Under the pieces are notes generated by a model. The model was given only the letters and a program-made list of their open reading frames with translations, searched no databases and was not told the origin of the DNA. Shown here piece by piece: positions 43,591 to 53,330 of a DNA stretch of 62,049 bases (position 1 is its first letter; each line of letters begins with the position of its first letter). Made by a program: the position numbers and the translations under genes. The stretch comes from Mycobacteriales bacterium (GTDB lineage Bacteria > Actinomycetota > Actinomycetes > JAFAQI01): assembly GCA_035504215.1 (NCBI GenBank), contig DATJSI010000025.1:1-62049 (forward strand), in the 5' to 3' direction.

Positions 43591-44865
43591 TCATACCGAC
43601 TTGCCGTCGAGCACTGTCGGCCGGCCCCTCAAGAAAGTCGCGACCACCCGCACCGGCAGCTCGCGTCCGGCGTACGGCGTGTTGCGGCTGCGGCTGGCCG
43701 ATGTCGTGGGGTCGACCGTCCACCGCGCCTGCGGGTCGACCACAACGAGGTTCGCCGCGGTCCCGGGCTGCAGCGGTTGACCGTGCCCGGCCAGCCGGCC
43801 GATCCGAGCCGGCCGGACGCTCATCCGGTCGGCGACGCCGGCCCAGTCGAGCCGGCCCGTCTCGACCATGCTCGCGGCCACCACCGACAGCGCGGTCTCC
43901 AGCCCGGTCATGCCGAAGGCGGCCGCCGACCACTCGCTTTCCTTGTCCTCCAACGCGTGCGGAGCATGGTCGGTCGCGACCGCGTCGATCGTGCCGTCGG
44001 CGAGGCCGTCGCGCAGCGCCGCCACGTCCGCAGCCGTGCGCAGCGGAGGGTTCACCTTGAAGACCGGGTCGTAGCTCTGGACGAGGTCGTCGGTGAGCAG
44101 GAGATGGTGCGGCGTGACCTCGGCGGTGACGTTCCAGCCCTTCGCCTTCGCCCAGCGGACCAGCTCCACCGAACCCGCCGTCGACACATGGCAGAAGTGC
44201 ACCCGCGAGCCGACGTGCGCGGCCAGCAGGCAGTCCCGGGCGATGATCGCCTCCTCGGCCACCGCCGGCCACCCGGCCAGCCCGAGAACGCCGGACCAGT
44301 CGCCCTCGTTCATCTGCGCTCCCTCGGTGAGGCGCGGCTCCTGCGCGTGCTGTGCGATCACGCCGTCGAACGCCTTGACGTACTCGAGCGCGCGGCGCAT
44401 GAGCAGCGGGTCATGGACACAATGTCCGTCGTCGGAGAACACCCGCACCCGCGCGGCCGACTCGGCCATCGCGCCCAGCTCGGCCAGCCGTTCCCCCGCG
44501 ATCCCCACGGTGACCGCGCCGACGGGACGGACGTCGCAGTGCCCGGCGGCTTCGCCCAGCCGCCAGACCTGCTCGACGACCCCGGCGACATCGGCGACCG
44601 GCTCGGTGTTGGCCATCGCGTGCACCGCGGTGAAGCCGCCGAGCGCGGCGGCTCTGGTGCCGGTCTCGACCGTCTCCGCATCCTCGCGGCCGGGTTCGCG
44701 CAGGTGGGTGTGCAGGTCGACCAGGCCCGGCAGCGCGATCAGCCCGTCGGCGTCGATGACCTGTGCGTGCACCGGCCGCTCGTCCACCAGCCGGCCGTCG
44801 TCGACGTACAGGTCAACCGGCTCGCCGCCGACCGGCCGAACCCCTTCGATCACCCAGGCGCTCAT
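43591..44865 (-). CDS. pyrC: Dihydroorotase
   Basis: Zinc amidohydrolase that closes carbamoyl aspartate to dihydroorotate. The 424-aa product is class [16 protein letters not shown] with the first metal His pair, [30 protein letters not shown], and [12 protein letters not shown] with the catalytic Asp. ATG 44865 overlaps the pyrB stop as ATGA; the longer reading runs into pyrB. Confidence 0.96.
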   Translation of the reverse strand: MSAWVIEGVRPVGGEPVDLYVDDGRLVDERPVHAQVIDADGLIALPGLVDLHTHLREPGREDAETVETGTRAAALGGFTAVHAMANTEPVADVAGVVEQVWRLGEAAGHCDVRPVGAVTVGIAGERLAELGAMAESAARVRVFSDDGHCVHDPLLMRRALEYVKAFDGVIAQHAQEPRLTEGAQMNEGDWSGVLGLAGWPAVAEEAIIARDCLLAAHVGSRVHFCHVSTAGSVELVRWAKAKGWNVTAEVTPHHLLLTDDLVQSYDPVFKVNPPLRTAADVAALRDGLADGTIDAVATDHAPHALEDKESEWSAAAFGMTGLETALSVVAASMVETGRLDWAGVADRMSVRPARIGRLAGHGQPLQPGTAANLVVVDPQARWTVDPTTSASRSRNTPYAGRELPVRVVATFLRGRPTVLDGKSV

Positions 44866-45815
44866 GCCGCGCTCCCTTCGCCGGGCGCCACGTCGAAGCC
44901 GGTCTGGCCGGCCAGCAAGAGGTACAGCACGGCCATCCGCACGGACACCCCGTTGGCAACCTGCTCGACAATGGTCGAGCGCACGCTGTCCGCGACCTCG
45001 GCCGCGATCTCCACTCCGCGGTTCATCGGGCCCGGGTGCATGACGATCGCGGCGTCCGGCAACGCGGCCATCCGCTGAGCGTCGAGCCCGTAGCGGCGGG
45101 AGTACTCCCTCGTCGTCGGGAAGAAGCCCCCGTGCATCCGCTCGTGCTGCACCCGCAGCATCATCACGACGTCCGCCTTGGGCAGCACCGAGTCGAGGTC
45201 GTAGGACACCGCGCACGGCCAGCTGGGCACCCCGACGGGGAGCAACGTGGGCGGAGCAACGAGGGTGACGTCGGCGCCCAGCGTCGAGAGCAACAGCACG
45301 TTGCTGCGGGCAACCCGCGAGTGCAGCACGTCGCCGACGATGACGACGTTGAGCCCTTCGAGCCGGCCGGTCCGCCGGCGCATGGTGTAGCTGTCGAGCA
45401 GCGCCTGGGTCGGATGCTCGTGGGTGCCGTCGCCGGCGTTCAGGACGCTGCCTCGCACCCAGTGCGCGAGCCGGTGCGGTGCGCCGCTTGCCGGGTGCCG
45501 GATCACGACGGCGTCGGTGCCCATGGCTTCGAGGGTGAGCGCGGTGTCCTTCAGCGACTCACCTTTGCTGACGCTCGAGCCCTTCGCCGCGAAGTTGATG
45601 ACATCGGCGGACAGCCGCTTCGCCGCCACCTCGAAGGACGTCCGAGTCCGCGTCGAGTCCTCGAAGAACAGGTTGACCACCGTCCGGCCCCGCAAGGTCG
45701 GCAGCTTCTTGATGCTGCGACCCGCAAGCGCGGTGTCCATCTCGGCCGCCGTGTCGAGGACGAGCAGCGCGTCGTCGCGCGAGAGATCTCCGGCCGAGAG
45801 CAGGTGGCGGTTCAT
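44862..45815 (-). CDS. pyrB: Aspartate carbamoyltransferase, catalytic subunit
   Basis: Forms carbamoyl aspartate. The 317-aa product has the carbamoyl-phosphate loop [16 protein letters not shown] (53-68), [14 protein letters not shown] and [12 protein letters not shown]. No pyrI regulatory subunit is next to it. ATG 45815 overlaps the pyrR stop as ATGA. The protein is the paralogue of ArgF in the same window. Confidence 0.97.
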   Translation of the reverse strand: MNRHLLSAGDLSRDDALLVLDTAAEMDTALAGRSIKKLPTLRGRTVVNLFFEDSTRTRTSFEVAAKRLSADVINFAAKGSSVSKGESLKDTALTLEAMGTDAVVIRHPASGAPHRLAHWVRGSVLNAGDGTHEHPTQALLDSYTMRRRTGRLEGLNVVIVGDVLHSRVARSNVLLLSTLGADVTLVAPPTLLPVGVPSWPCAVSYDLDSVLPKADVVMMLRVQHERMHGGFFPTTREYSRRYGLDAQRMAALPDAAIVMHPGPMNRGVEIAAEVADSVRSTIVEQVANGVSVRMAVLYLLLAGQTGFDVAPGEGSAA

Positions 45816-46447
45816 CGCTGGCCTCCCTTGCTGGTCGCTGACGAGTCGGCGCCGCCCTCCGCAACAGTGACCACGACCTCGTCCTGGCCGTCGTGCTCGG
45901 CCACCCGCACCTGCACCTTCTCGGCGAGGGAGGTCGGCAGGTTCTTCCCGACGTAGTCCGCCCGGATGGGCAGCTCCCGGTGGCCGCGGTCGACGAGTAC
46001 GGCGAGCTGCACCGCCCGCGGCCGGCCGAGGTCTGACAGCGCGTCCAGCGCCGCCCGGATCGTCCGCCCGGAGAACAGGACGTCGTCGACCAGCACGACG
46101 GTCTTGCCGTCGACTCCTTCGGCGGGGATCTCGGTCAGCTCCAGCGCGCGGACGCCACGCAGCCGGAGGTCGTCGCGGTACATGGTGGTGTCGAGCGCGC
46201 CGTACGGAACCGGAGCTTCGATCGTGGCGATCTGCTCGGCGATCCGGCGCGCGAGCGGCACCCCGCGCGTGGGGATACCGAGGATGACGAGGTCGCGCGC
46301 GCCGTGGTTGCGCTCGACGACCTCATGGGCGATCCGGGTCAGGGCGCGGCCGACATCGGTCGCGTCGAGGATGGATCGGGAGAGAGTGGGCGAAGCGGCA
46401 CCGGCACCGAGCTCCGGGCCGGTCGGGCTCCCCTGGGCAGCCGTCAT
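45812..46447 (-). CDS. pyrR: Pyrimidine operon regulator PyrR / uracil phosphoribosyltransferase
   Basis: RNA-binding regulator of pyr genes that senses UMP, with weak uracil phosphoribosyltransferase activity. The 211-aa product has the type I PRTase fold: [30 protein letters not shown], and the PRPP loop [19 protein letters not shown]. ~20 unconserved N-terminal and ~15 C-terminal residues flank the core. ATG 46447 has AAGGAGG 7 bases upstream. First gene of the operon; its own leader carries a PyrR-type binding loop. Confidence 0.96.
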   Translation of the reverse strand: MTAAQGSPTGPELGAGAASPTLSRSILDATDVGRALTRIAHEVVERNHGARDLVILGIPTRGVPLARRIAEQIATIEAPVPYGALDTTMYRDDLRLRGVRALELTEIPAEGVDGKTVVLVDDVLFSGRTIRAALDALSDLGRPRAVQLAVLVDRGHRELPIRADYVGKNLPTSLAEKVQVRVAEHDGQDEVVVTVAEGGADSSATSKGGQR

Positions 46448-46454
46448 TGCGGCA

Positions 46455-46485
46455 CCTCCTTCTCCGCCTCACGGGACGGGGTTAA
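46455..46485 (-). promoter_or_regulatory. PyrR-binding leader hairpin overlapping the SD
   Basis: The minus strand reads CCCCGTCCCGTGAGGCGG and then the SD AAGGAGG (46455-46461). TCCCGTGAGGC (46467-46477 region) fits the PyrR loop consensus TCCNGNGAGGC. Since it lies next to the SD of pyrR, binding by PyrR with UMP should block translation, as shown for mycobacterial pyr leaders. No antiterminator or terminator pair is seen. Confidence 0.7.
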
Positions 46486-46510
46486 AGGACGGCAGGTCTT
46501 GCTGCGGGCG

Positions 46511-46540
46511 AGGCTAGCAGCGAGCGCCACCGGTTTTTCA
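46511..46540 (-). promoter_or_regulatory. pyr operon promoter (candidate)
   Basis: On the minus strand a TGAAAA (46535-46540), an 18-bp spacer and a TAGCCT (46511-46516) stand upstream of pyrR. Start would be near 46504, giving a leader of about 57 nt that includes the PyrR loop. The -35 is weak; the -10 fits the TAGNNT form. Confidence 0.45.
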
Positions 46541-46581
46541 CCGGCCGCGCCGGACGACGCGAGAACGCTTCGCCGCCGACC

Positions 46582-47859
46582 TCAGCGCTGCAGCACGGGC
46601 TCGGCGGAGCCGAGGCGCGGCGTCTCTGCAGCGGCTCGAGGGCCGGGACCGGTCGGCGCCGTCGACCGGAACGCCACCTGGAGAACCACGGCGAGCCAGC
46701 CGAGCACGGCGAGGGCGTGAACCGTCGCCGCGAGCACGCCGGCTCTGGTGTCGAAGTACAACCACCAGAACCCGAACGGATAGAGCAGCTGAGTGCTCGC
46801 CGCGAGCACGACGGTCGCAACGGCGAGCCGGCGCCGGTCGCGTCCGACCAGCGCTGGTGCGTCGACGACTATGGCCGTGACGGCGCAAGCCCACACGACG
46901 TACTGCGGTGAGAGCACCTTGGATCCCACGAGGACGACGGCGACACCCGCGAGCGCTGCCGACTCGAGAGCTACCCGCCGGTGACGGTCCCGCCACACGG
47001 CGACCGTGAGCGCGACGACGCCGATCGCAAGCCCCAACCCGAGCAACGACGCCCATCCCCTGACCGGAACCTCGATCCCGCCGTGGCCGGGCAACGGCCG
47101 GGTCGCCGCGCCGAAGTAGTGCGCGACGAGCACCGGCCAGGCCCAGACCGACTCGACCTCCAGACCGCGCGCGCCCTGGTAGTGCAGCATCCACCACAGG
47201 CCGGATCCGCCGCCCCAGGCGAGGACCGGCAGGGTCACCGCGGCGACTACGCCGAGCGACCAGCCCGCCACCTTGCGACGGCCCTCCCCGGGCAGCAGCC
47301 GCCACAGCACAACCAGTAGGAGAACCGGCCAAAGCTTGAGCAGCGTGGCAGCGCCGACACAGCAGCCGGCGGCCCGCCAGTGCCGTTCCCGGACCGCAAC
47401 CAGGAAGCCGACCAGAGCGGCGGCGACGAAGACGTCCAGCCGGAGCCACATGACCGGACCCAGCAGGACAGGGACGGCCACCCACAACCAGCTGCCGAGG
47501 CCGACTCGGTGCAACCGCCAAAGACCCCGTGCGACCAGGGCGTCGGCGACCAGGGCCAGCGCGACGAACTCGGCCTCGAACCACCCCGCCGTCTTTGCCG
47601 GTAGCAGCATGACCGCAAGGACACCCGGCGGATACTCGACGTTGAACCCGTGCCAGGGCAGCGCTCCGGCGTAGAGCTGCTGCGCCCAGCTGTGGTACTC
47701 GGCGACATCGCGACTCACCACCACGGCGTGGCCGACCCACGGGTAGCCGCACCAGCCGGCGAGCACCGCAATGCCGGCAGCCCGGACCACCAGCCAGGCA
47801 GCGGCCAGCTGCCGGCCGCGCCGGTCGGAGCGCGGACGCGGGCCGGGAGGGGTGGTCAC
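46582..47859 (-). CDS. Polytopic GT87-type (DUF2029) glycosyltransferase-like protein
   Basis: 425-aa protein with about ten hydrophobic helices. After the first helix comes the loop with DVAEYHSWAQQLYAGALPW and FNVEYPPGVLAVMLLP, where the acidic residue and YPP match the GT87 pattern of polyprenyl-phosphate-mannose-dependent mannosyltransferases. The tail has a short Arg/Pro-rich cytoplasmic end. GTG 47859 is a best guess, as no strong SD is seen. It lies between nusB and pyrR; substrate unknown, likely cell envelope glycan. Confidence 0.75.
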   Translation of the reverse strand: MTTPPGPRPRSDRRGRQLAAAWLVVRAAGIAVLAGWCGYPWVGHAVVVSRDVAEYHSWAQQLYAGALPWHGFNVEYPPGVLAVMLLPAKTAGWFEAEFVALALVADALVARGLWRLHRVGLGSWLWVAVPVLLGPVMWLRLDVFVAAALVGFLVAVRERHWRAAGCCVGAATLLKLWPVLLLVVLWRLLPGEGRRKVAGWSLGVVAAVTLPVLAWGGGSGLWWMLHYQGARGLEVESVWAWPVLVAHYFGAATRPLPGHGGIEVPVRGWASLLGLGLAIGVVALTVAVWRDRHRRVALESAALAGVAVVLVGSKVLSPQYVVWACAVTAIVVDAPALVGRDRRRLAVATVVLAASTQLLYPFGFWWLYFDTRAGVLAATVHALAVLGWLAVVLQVAFRSTAPTGPGPRAAAETPRLGSAEPVLQR

Positions 47860-47977
47860 CTTCTGAGCATCGACGGCCCAACTACCCGCTTGAGGCAGCG
47901 GACGGCGCGCGCCGGCGGGTCGGCGAAGCCGAGGCGATGAAGTCGGGCAGAACCGAAGGAATCGGACAGTGTCGGTC

Positions 47978-48382
47978 TTAGGCCGGAACGCCGTCCCGCA
48001 GCACTCGCGACAGGACCCCGTTGACCAACCCGGGCGAGGCGTCGGTGGACAGCGACTTCGCCAGCTCGACCGCCTCGTCGATCGCGACGGCGTCAGGAAC
48101 CTCGGCGGACCAGAGCAGCTCGTAGAGAGCAAGGCGCAGCACGGCCCGGTCGACCGGTGGCATCCGGTCGAGCGTCCAGTCCTCGACGTAGGACGCCAAC
48201 ACCTCGTCGATCCGCTCGCGGTGCGCGACGACCCCCTCGACCAGCTCTCGGGAGTAGGCCGGGACGGGCGGGTCCGCACGTCCCACCCAGGCCGCCAACG
48301 TCGCCAGCGGGTCGGTCTCGCGGACATCGGCCTCGAACAGCACGTCGACGGCCCGCTTGCGTGCCTTGCTCCGAGCCGCCAT
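47978..48382 (-). CDS. nusB: Transcription antitermination factor NusB
   Basis: RNA-binding helix-bundle protein of the rRNA antitermination complex (binds boxA with S10). The 134-aa product has KARKRAVDVLFEAD at the N-terminus, RMPPVDRAVLRLALYELL and IDEAVELAKSLSTDASPGLVNGVL cut into its usual helices. ATG 48382 is 9 bases past the efp stop. NusB could act on the rRNA operon at the left edge. Confidence 0.97.
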   Translation of the reverse strand: MAARSKARKRAVDVLFEADVRETDPLATLAAWVGRADPPVPAYSRELVEGVVAHRERIDEVLASYVEDWTLDRMPPVDRAVLRLALYELLWSAEVPDAVAIDEAVELAKSLSTDASPGLVNGVLSRVLRDGVPA

Positions 48383-48391
48383 CTGCGACGG

Positions 48392-48955
48392 TCAGCTGGA
48401 CACGCGGGAGATGTACCGCCCGTCGCGGGTGTCGACCTTCACCCGCTCGCCCTGCGTGACGAAGAGAGGGACCTGCACGGTCACGCCGGTCTCGAGCGTC
48501 GCGGGCTTCGTCCCGCCGGTCGAACGGTCGCCCTGCATGCCGGGTTCGGTGTAAGTGACGAGCAACTCGACCGACGCGGGAAGCTCGACGTACAGCACGG
48601 TGTCCTCGTGCATCGCAACGGTCGCGTTGGTGTTCTCTAGCAGGTAGTCCTTCGCGTCGCCCACCGCCGAGTCCGGGACGTGGATCTGGTCGTAGGTCTC
48701 CGCATCCATGAAGACGTAGTCCGTGCCGTCCTGGTACAGGTAGGTCATCTCGCGCTTGTCGACGGTCGCGACGTCGACCTTCACGCCGGCGTTGAAGGTC
48801 CGGTCCACGACCTGACCGGTGAGGACGTTCTTCAGCTTGCTGCGGACGAACGCGCCACCCTTGCCGGGCTTGACGTGCTGGAAGTCGACCACGTTCCACA
48901 GCACGCCGTCGAGGTCGAGCGTCATGCCGTTCTTCAGGTCGTTGGTGGTTGCCAC
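48392..48955 (-). CDS. efp: Elongation factor P
   Basis: Relieves ribosome stalling at polyproline. The 187-aa product has three beta domains; the tip loop is [17 protein letters not shown] with Lys32 at the tip, the residue that other bacteria modify. Domain III ends [19 protein letters not shown] 48955 is used; the nearest SD (CAGGAG) is about 14 bases upstream, rather far. The stop is 9 bases before nusB. Confidence 0.97.
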   Translation of the reverse strand: MATTNDLKNGMTLDLDGVLWNVVDFQHVKPGKGGAFVRSKLKNVLTGQVVDRTFNAGVKVDVATVDKREMTYLYQDGTDYVFMDAETYDQIHVPDSAVGDAKDYLLENTNATVAMHEDTVLYVELPASVELLVTYTEPGMQGDRSTGGTKPATLETGVTVQVPLFVTQGERVKVDTRDGRYISRVSS

Positions 48956-49030
48956 GGCGGAACACAGACTCCTGAGAGGGATGGGCCTTCATCCTACGGG
49001 CCGCGCGCCCGGACCCGTCCCGCTCGAAGC

Positions 49031-50215
49031 TCAGGCCGGTACGGCGACCGCGGCGCTTCCGAGTGCGGGATCAGGGAGTTGCGGCACCGGTTCGCGGTTC
49101 GGGCGAAGGACGGCCACCGCCACGACGAGGAACCACAACAACCGGATCGGGCCCTCCCATGACGGGAGGACCTTCGGCACTCCGAACTCCACGATCGTGG
49201 TGAGTCCCGTCCATACCGGCAGCCGCCGGCCGGAGGACGCGTCCCACACCATCGCTCCGACGATCGGACCGAGCCCGTAGTACAGCCAGGCCTGCGGATC
49301 GGTGACGACCCGGAAGCCGAAGCCGACCAGCGGGATCGCCATCCACCGGCGTTGCCGGGCGGCGAGGATCGAGAGCGCGATGCCGCCGATGAACTGGACC
49401 GGCCGGACCCATCGCGGTGCGTCGCCGAGCCCCATTCCCAGCAAGTGCATGGTCGAGCCTGCTACGACGGGGAACTGGAAGCTGCTCAGCGCGTGTACGG
49501 TCTGCGGGTCGCCGATGACGAACGGCGCCCAGCACAGGCCGGCCGTGATGATCGCCACGAGCGTCGCCCGCGCACGATCCTCGCGTGGCAGCCCGAGCAC
49601 AACGGGTGCGGCGACGATCGCCCAAGGCTTGGACGCGATCGCGATCCCGAGGACGAGGCCGGCGAGCCACCATCGCCGCCCACGGGCGATGATCGCCATC
49701 GCGGTCAGCGTGCCGGTGATCGCCATGACGTCGTCGAGGTGCGCCCATCGGGCGGCCTCGGCGGCCCAGATCGGCAGGATGACCAGCCCGGAAAGCAACA
49801 CGACCGAGGCCGCATTCGCCCCGAACCCCGTCGGCTCGGCGCCGCCCACCAGGTGCAGCCGGCGGGCGATCTGCTCGCCGCACCGCAGGCACCACAGACC
49901 CGCCAGCGTCATGAGGGCGGTCATCAGCAGGTCGACGACCGAGGGCGGCAGCCATTGAAGTGCGGCCACGAGCACGATCGGTGGAGGGCCGATCTGGATC
50001 TGCGGGTTGTGTGCGTAAAGCCCGAGCGCCCCCGTGTCGTAGTGCGCGTTGAGATGGATCAGCGTGCGGGCGCTGAACTCGAAGAACGCCCAGTCGGTGA
50101 GGACGCCCTTCGGCCGGGTGAGATAGGCGACCACGAATGCTCCGGCGCCCCAGCCGAAGAGCACGGCGTACCGGTGGCGCTGGGCAGCATGGGCGAGCCG
50201 GCGCAGTGCGTCCAC
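49031..50215 (-). CDS. Polytopic membrane protein, GT-C glycosyltransferase-like
   Basis: 394-aa protein with about nine hydrophobic helices. The first loop after helix 1 contains TDWAFFEFSARTLIHL and GLYAHNPQIQIGPPP, in the place of the acidic active-site loop of GT-C enzymes, and an Arg-rich internal loop follows (ARGRRWWLAG). The match is weaker than for the 46582 protein, so enzyme activity is not certain. GTG 50215, no clear SD. It stands between pepP and efp, which are usually adjacent. Confidence 0.6.
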   Translation of the reverse strand: MDALRRLAHAAQRHRYAVLFGWGAGAFVVAYLTRPKGVLTDWAFFEFSARTLIHLNAHYDTGALGLYAHNPQIQIGPPPIVLVAALQWLPPSVVDLLMTALMTLAGLWCLRCGEQIARRLHLVGGAEPTGFGANAASVVLLSGLVILPIWAAEAARWAHLDDVMAITGTLTAMAIIARGRRWWLAGLVLGIAIASKPWAIVAAPVVLGLPREDRARATLVAIITAGLCWAPFVIGDPQTVHALSSFQFPVVAGSTMHLLGMGLGDAPRWVRPVQFIGGIALSILAARQRRWMAIPLVGFGFRVVTDPQAWLYYGLGPIVGAMVWDASSGRRLPVWTGLTTIVEFGVPKVLPSWEGPIRLLWFLVVAVAVLRPNREPVPQLPDPALGSAAVAVPA

Positions 50216-50265
50216 CTAGGAAATGTCGAACCGAAGCCGTCCTCGCTTGAGCCGAACGGGTGGTC

Positions 50266-51339
50266 TCAGCACTCCAGCAACGAACGGTCGGAGGCGGTCA
50301 GCGAGCGTGGCGCAGCGCCGTCGATCACGATGCTGTCCTCGATCCGGACGCCCCCGCGGCCGGGCAGGTAGATGCCGGGCTCGATGGTGACCGCCGTTCG
50401 GTCGACAAGCGGGGTGTCGTGCGAGCTCGCGGACAGGAACGGCAGCTCGTGAACCTCGAGCCCTACGCCGTGCCCCAGCCCGTGCGCGGCGTGGCTGCCG
50501 GCCGCCTCGATGCCCGACCGGGCGAGGCCGTCAAGCTCGCGCGGGCTCGCCCCTGCCACCGCTGCGGCACGGCACTCGGCCTGGATCGCCTGCACCGATG
50601 CGTGCAGCTCGCGCTGCCAGTCGGCCGCCGGCCCGACCACGACCGTGCGCGTCATGTCGGCGTGATAGCCGCCGCTGCGAGCGCCGAAGTCGAGCTTGAC
50701 GAGATCACCCGCCTCGAGCGCCCGGTCGGTGGGCCGGTGATGCGGGATCGCGCTGTGCGATCCGAACGCCACGATCGTGTCGAAGGCGAGGCCGTCCGCG
50801 CCGTTCTCGCGCATGCAGCCGTGGAGGAACCAGGCGATCTCGCGCTCGGTCACCCCGGGGCGCAACCGGCCGAGCACGGCAGCGAAGGCCGCATCAGTGA
50901 TTGCGCAGGCTCGTTGCAGGTGCTCGATCTCGGCCTCGTCCTTGACCGCTCGTAGGCGCTCGACCACCGACTCGGTCTCGACCAGGTCGAGCCGGCCGTC
51001 GGCTGCGGCGCGGAACTGCTCCGCTTCGGCGAGGGTGACCGCCGATCGTTCGATGCCGAGCCGGTGCGCACCGTCCGCAGCCGCGCGGCCGACCAGCGCC
51101 GCAGCACTCGAGCGCGCATCCACGCACTCCAGGTCGGGGACCTCCTCCGCCGCCTGCGTCAGGTAGCGGCCGTCGGTCGCAAACGTCGCGGAGCCGTCCG
51201 GGCGGACCAGTAGCGCGGCGTTCGACCCGGTGAAGCCGGTGAGGTAGCGGACGTTGACGACCAGGCTCACCAGCAACGCGTCCACGTCGTCGGGAAGTGC
51301 GGCACCCGCCGCGGAACGCCGATCGGCATACGACGTCAT
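50266..51339 (-). CDS. Xaa-Pro aminopeptidase (M24)
   Basis: Dinuclear-metal peptidase that removes residues before proline. The 357-aa product has the N-terminal creatinase-like domain (~1-125) and the pita-bread domain with metal ligands in VKLDFGA (Asp), YHADMTRT (Asp), HGLGHGVGLEVHE (His), TIEPGIYL (Glu) and RIEDSI (Glu). ATG 51339 is 1 base before the aroQ stop region. It often neighbours efp, which also concerns proline. Confidence 0.92.
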   Translation of the reverse strand: MTSYADRRSAAGAALPDDVDALLVSLVVNVRYLTGFTGSNAALLVRPDGSATFATDGRYLTQAAEEVPDLECVDARSSAAALVGRAAADGAHRLGIERSAVTLAEAEQFRAAADGRLDLVETESVVERLRAVKDEAEIEHLQRACAITDAAFAAVLGRLRPGVTEREIAWFLHGCMRENGADGLAFDTIVAFGSHSAIPHHRPTDRALEAGDLVKLDFGARSGGYHADMTRTVVVGPAADWQRELHASVQAIQAECRAAAVAGASPRELDGLARSGIEAAGSHAAHGLGHGVGLEVHELPFLSASSHDTPLVDRTAVTIEPGIYLPGRGGVRIEDSIVIDGAAPRSLTASDRSLLEC

Positions 51340-51340
51340 G

Positions 51341-51769
51341 TCAGATCCTCGTCGCGATGGCCAGCAACGCCAGCCGGTAGGAGTCGAGCCCGAAACCGGC
51401 GACCAGACCGAGCGCCAGCCCGGCGGTGAACGAGGTATGGCGGAACTCCTCGCGAGCGAGCGGGTTCGACAGATGCACTTCCACGAACGGCACCGTCAAG
51501 GCGGCCGCCGCGTCACGAACGGCAACGCTGGTGTGCGTCCACGCGCCGGGGTTCAGGATCAGTCCGGCCGCGTCCGCGCCGTGCAGCCAGTCGAGGTACG
51601 TCGACTCGTCATCGGTTTGCCGAACGTCCACCTCGATGCCGAGAGCTCCGGCCGCCTCGACACACGTCGTCACGAGGTCGTCGTACGTCGCGGTTCCGTA
51701 AATCGCGGGTTCGCGCGATCCGAGCTGGGCGATGTTCGGCCCGTTGAGAACCAGCACACGCGTGGTCAT
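51341..51769 (-). CDS. aroQ: 3-dehydroquinate dehydratase, type II
   Basis: Third step of the shikimate pathway. The 142-aa product has VLNGPNIAQLGSREPAIYG with the catalytic Tyr, ILNPGAWTHTSVAVRDA with Asn, and FVEVHLSN. Loop NIAQLG replaces the more usual NLxLLG; the catalytic residues stay. ATG 51769 overlaps the aroB stop as ATGA. Confidence 0.95.
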   Translation of the reverse strand: MTTRVLVLNGPNIAQLGSREPAIYGTATYDDLVTTCVEAAGALGIEVDVRQTDDESTYLDWLHGADAAGLILNPGAWTHTSVAVRDAAAALTVPFVEVHLSNPLAREEFRHTSFTAGLALGLVAGFGLDSYRLALLAIATRI

Positions 51770-52836
51770 GCGGCCACCTCCGAGTATGCCGCAGCCACCA
51801 GCGCGGGCTCCGGATCTTCAAGGATGCCAGGCGATCCGAGACCGTCGAGCACGACGAACCGCTGATGGTCACCGCGCGCCTTCTTGTCGATCCGCATCGC
51901 CGCGGTGAGCTCGGCCAGCGCGTCGGGACGATAGCTGACCGGCAGCCCGAGTGCCCTCAACACGGTGGCGTGCCGGGTCGCCGTTGCCTCGTCGAGCCGG
52001 CCGGACAACCGCCCGAGCGCTGCGGCGAAGACCAGGCCGATCGACACGGCGTGCCCGTGCGGGATGCGGAATCCTTCGACCTGTTCGATCGCGTGGCCCA
52101 ATGTGTGCCCGTAGTTGAGAAACTCTCTCGGTCCCGACTCGCGAAGGTCCTTCGACACGACCGCGGCCTTCACGACGATCGACCGCTCGACCAGCTCGCG
52201 GGCACTCGGACCGCGCGGGCTGGTCGCTGCGGCCGGATCGCGATCGATCAGGTCGAGGATCGCAGGATCCGCGATGAAGCCGGTCTTCACGACTTCCGCC
52301 ATCCCGTTGACCCATTGCGCATCGGGCAGGGTCGCAAGCAGATCCAGGTCGACGAGAACGCCGGCCGGTGCGTGAAATGCCCCTACCAGGTTCTTTCCGG
52401 CGGCGATGTTGATCGCGGTCTTGCCACCGATGGCCGCGTCGACCATGCCCAGCAACGTGGTCGGCACGTGCACGACGCGAATGCCGCGCAGCCAGGTCGC
52501 GGCGGCAAAGCCGGCCGCGTCGGTCGTTGCACCGCCGCCCACCGCCACCAATGCATCGGATCTCGTCATGCGCAGTGCAGCCAGCTCTACCCACAACGTC
52601 TCGACACTGGCGACGGACTTGGCCGCCTCGCCGGCCGCGATGTCGAGGCGTTCGACGCGGTGGCCCGCGGCGTGCAACGCCGCGACCAGGCCGGCGATCC
52701 GGTCGCGCACCGTCGGGTCGACGACGATCGCGACCGTCGTCGCGCCCGACACCAGAGCGGGGAGCTCCGATGCGAGCCCATGCCCGACGACGACGTCGTA
52801 CGGCGTTGCCCCACCGACCGGGACGACGGTGCTCAC
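51766..52836 (-). CDS. aroB: 3-dehydroquinate synthase
   Basis: NAD and zinc enzyme that makes dehydroquinate. The 356-aa product has VAVGGGATTDAAGFAAATWLRG, VPTTLLGMVDAAIGGKTAIN, and the zinc ligands in EVVKTG, NYGHTLGHAIE and PHGHAVSIG. GTG 52836 overlaps the aroK stop as GTGA; longer readings belong to aroK. Confidence 0.96.
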   Translation of the reverse strand: MSTVVPVGGATPYDVVVGHGLASELPALVSGATTVAIVVDPTVRDRIAGLVAALHAAGHRVERLDIAAGEAAKSVASVETLWVELAALRMTRSDALVAVGGGATTDAAGFAAATWLRGIRVVHVPTTLLGMVDAAIGGKTAINIAAGKNLVGAFHAPAGVLVDLDLLATLPDAQWVNGMAEVVKTGFIADPAILDLIDRDPAAATSPRGPSARELVERSIVVKAAVVSKDLRESGPREFLNYGHTLGHAIEQVEGFRIPHGHAVSIGLVFAAALGRLSGRLDEATATRHATVLRALGLPVSYRPDALAELTAAMRIDKKARGDHQRFVVLDGLGSPGILEDPEPALVAAAYSEVAA

Positions 52837-53330
52837 AGCGCGGCCTCTACCTCGGAAGCGACCTCGTCCGGTGTGCGGCCGTCGGTCCGGATGGTTGCAC
52901 TCGCGACCTCGGCGTACCACGGCCGGCGTTCCTCGAGCATCGACCGCAGCTGCGACCGCAGGTTGCCGATCAACAGCGGCCGGTCTCGGTTCAACCCGAT
53001 CCGTGCGACCGCATCCGTCAGCCCGACGTCGAGGAACACGACCCGCTCGCCCTTGAGCAACGCCCGGGTCTCCGGGTCGACGACTGCGCCGCCCCCGACG
53101 GCAAGAACGCCCGCGTGCTCGGCAACCGCCCGTTTCACCGCGGTTCGCTCGAGCTCGCGAAACACCGGCTCGCCGCGCTCCACGAACAGGTCCGCGATCG
53201 GCATGCTCGCCGCTGCCTCCACATCGGCATCGGTGTCGCGGAACTCTGCGCCACGTCGCTCCGCGACCAGCCGACCGACGGTTGACTTGCCGGCGCCGGG
53301 CGGTCCGACCAGGACGACCAACGGCGTCAC
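52833..53330 (-). CDS. aroK: Shikimate kinase
   Basis: Phosphorylates shikimate. The 165-aa product has the Walker [10 protein letters not shown] (9-17), DTDADVEA (shikimate-binding Asp), FRELERTAV, and AVGGGAVV. The lid holds NRDRPLL. GTG 53330 overlaps the aroC stop as GTGA. Order aroC-aroK-aroB-aroQ is the common actinobacterial one. Confidence 0.96.
   Translation of the reverse strand: MTPLVVLVGPPGAGKSTVGRLVAERRGAEFRDTDADVEAAASMPIADLFVERGEPVFRELERTAVKRAVAEHAGVLAVGGGAVVDPETRALLKGERVVFLDVGLTDAVARIGLNRDRPLLIGNLRSQLRSMLEERRPWYAEVASATIRTDGRTPDEVASEVEAAL

Noticed and set aside
46538-47881. 447-aa minus-strand frame over the GT87-type gene
   Set aside because: Arg/Gly-rich shadow with no hydrophobic helices; the other frame gives a regular polytopic protein.
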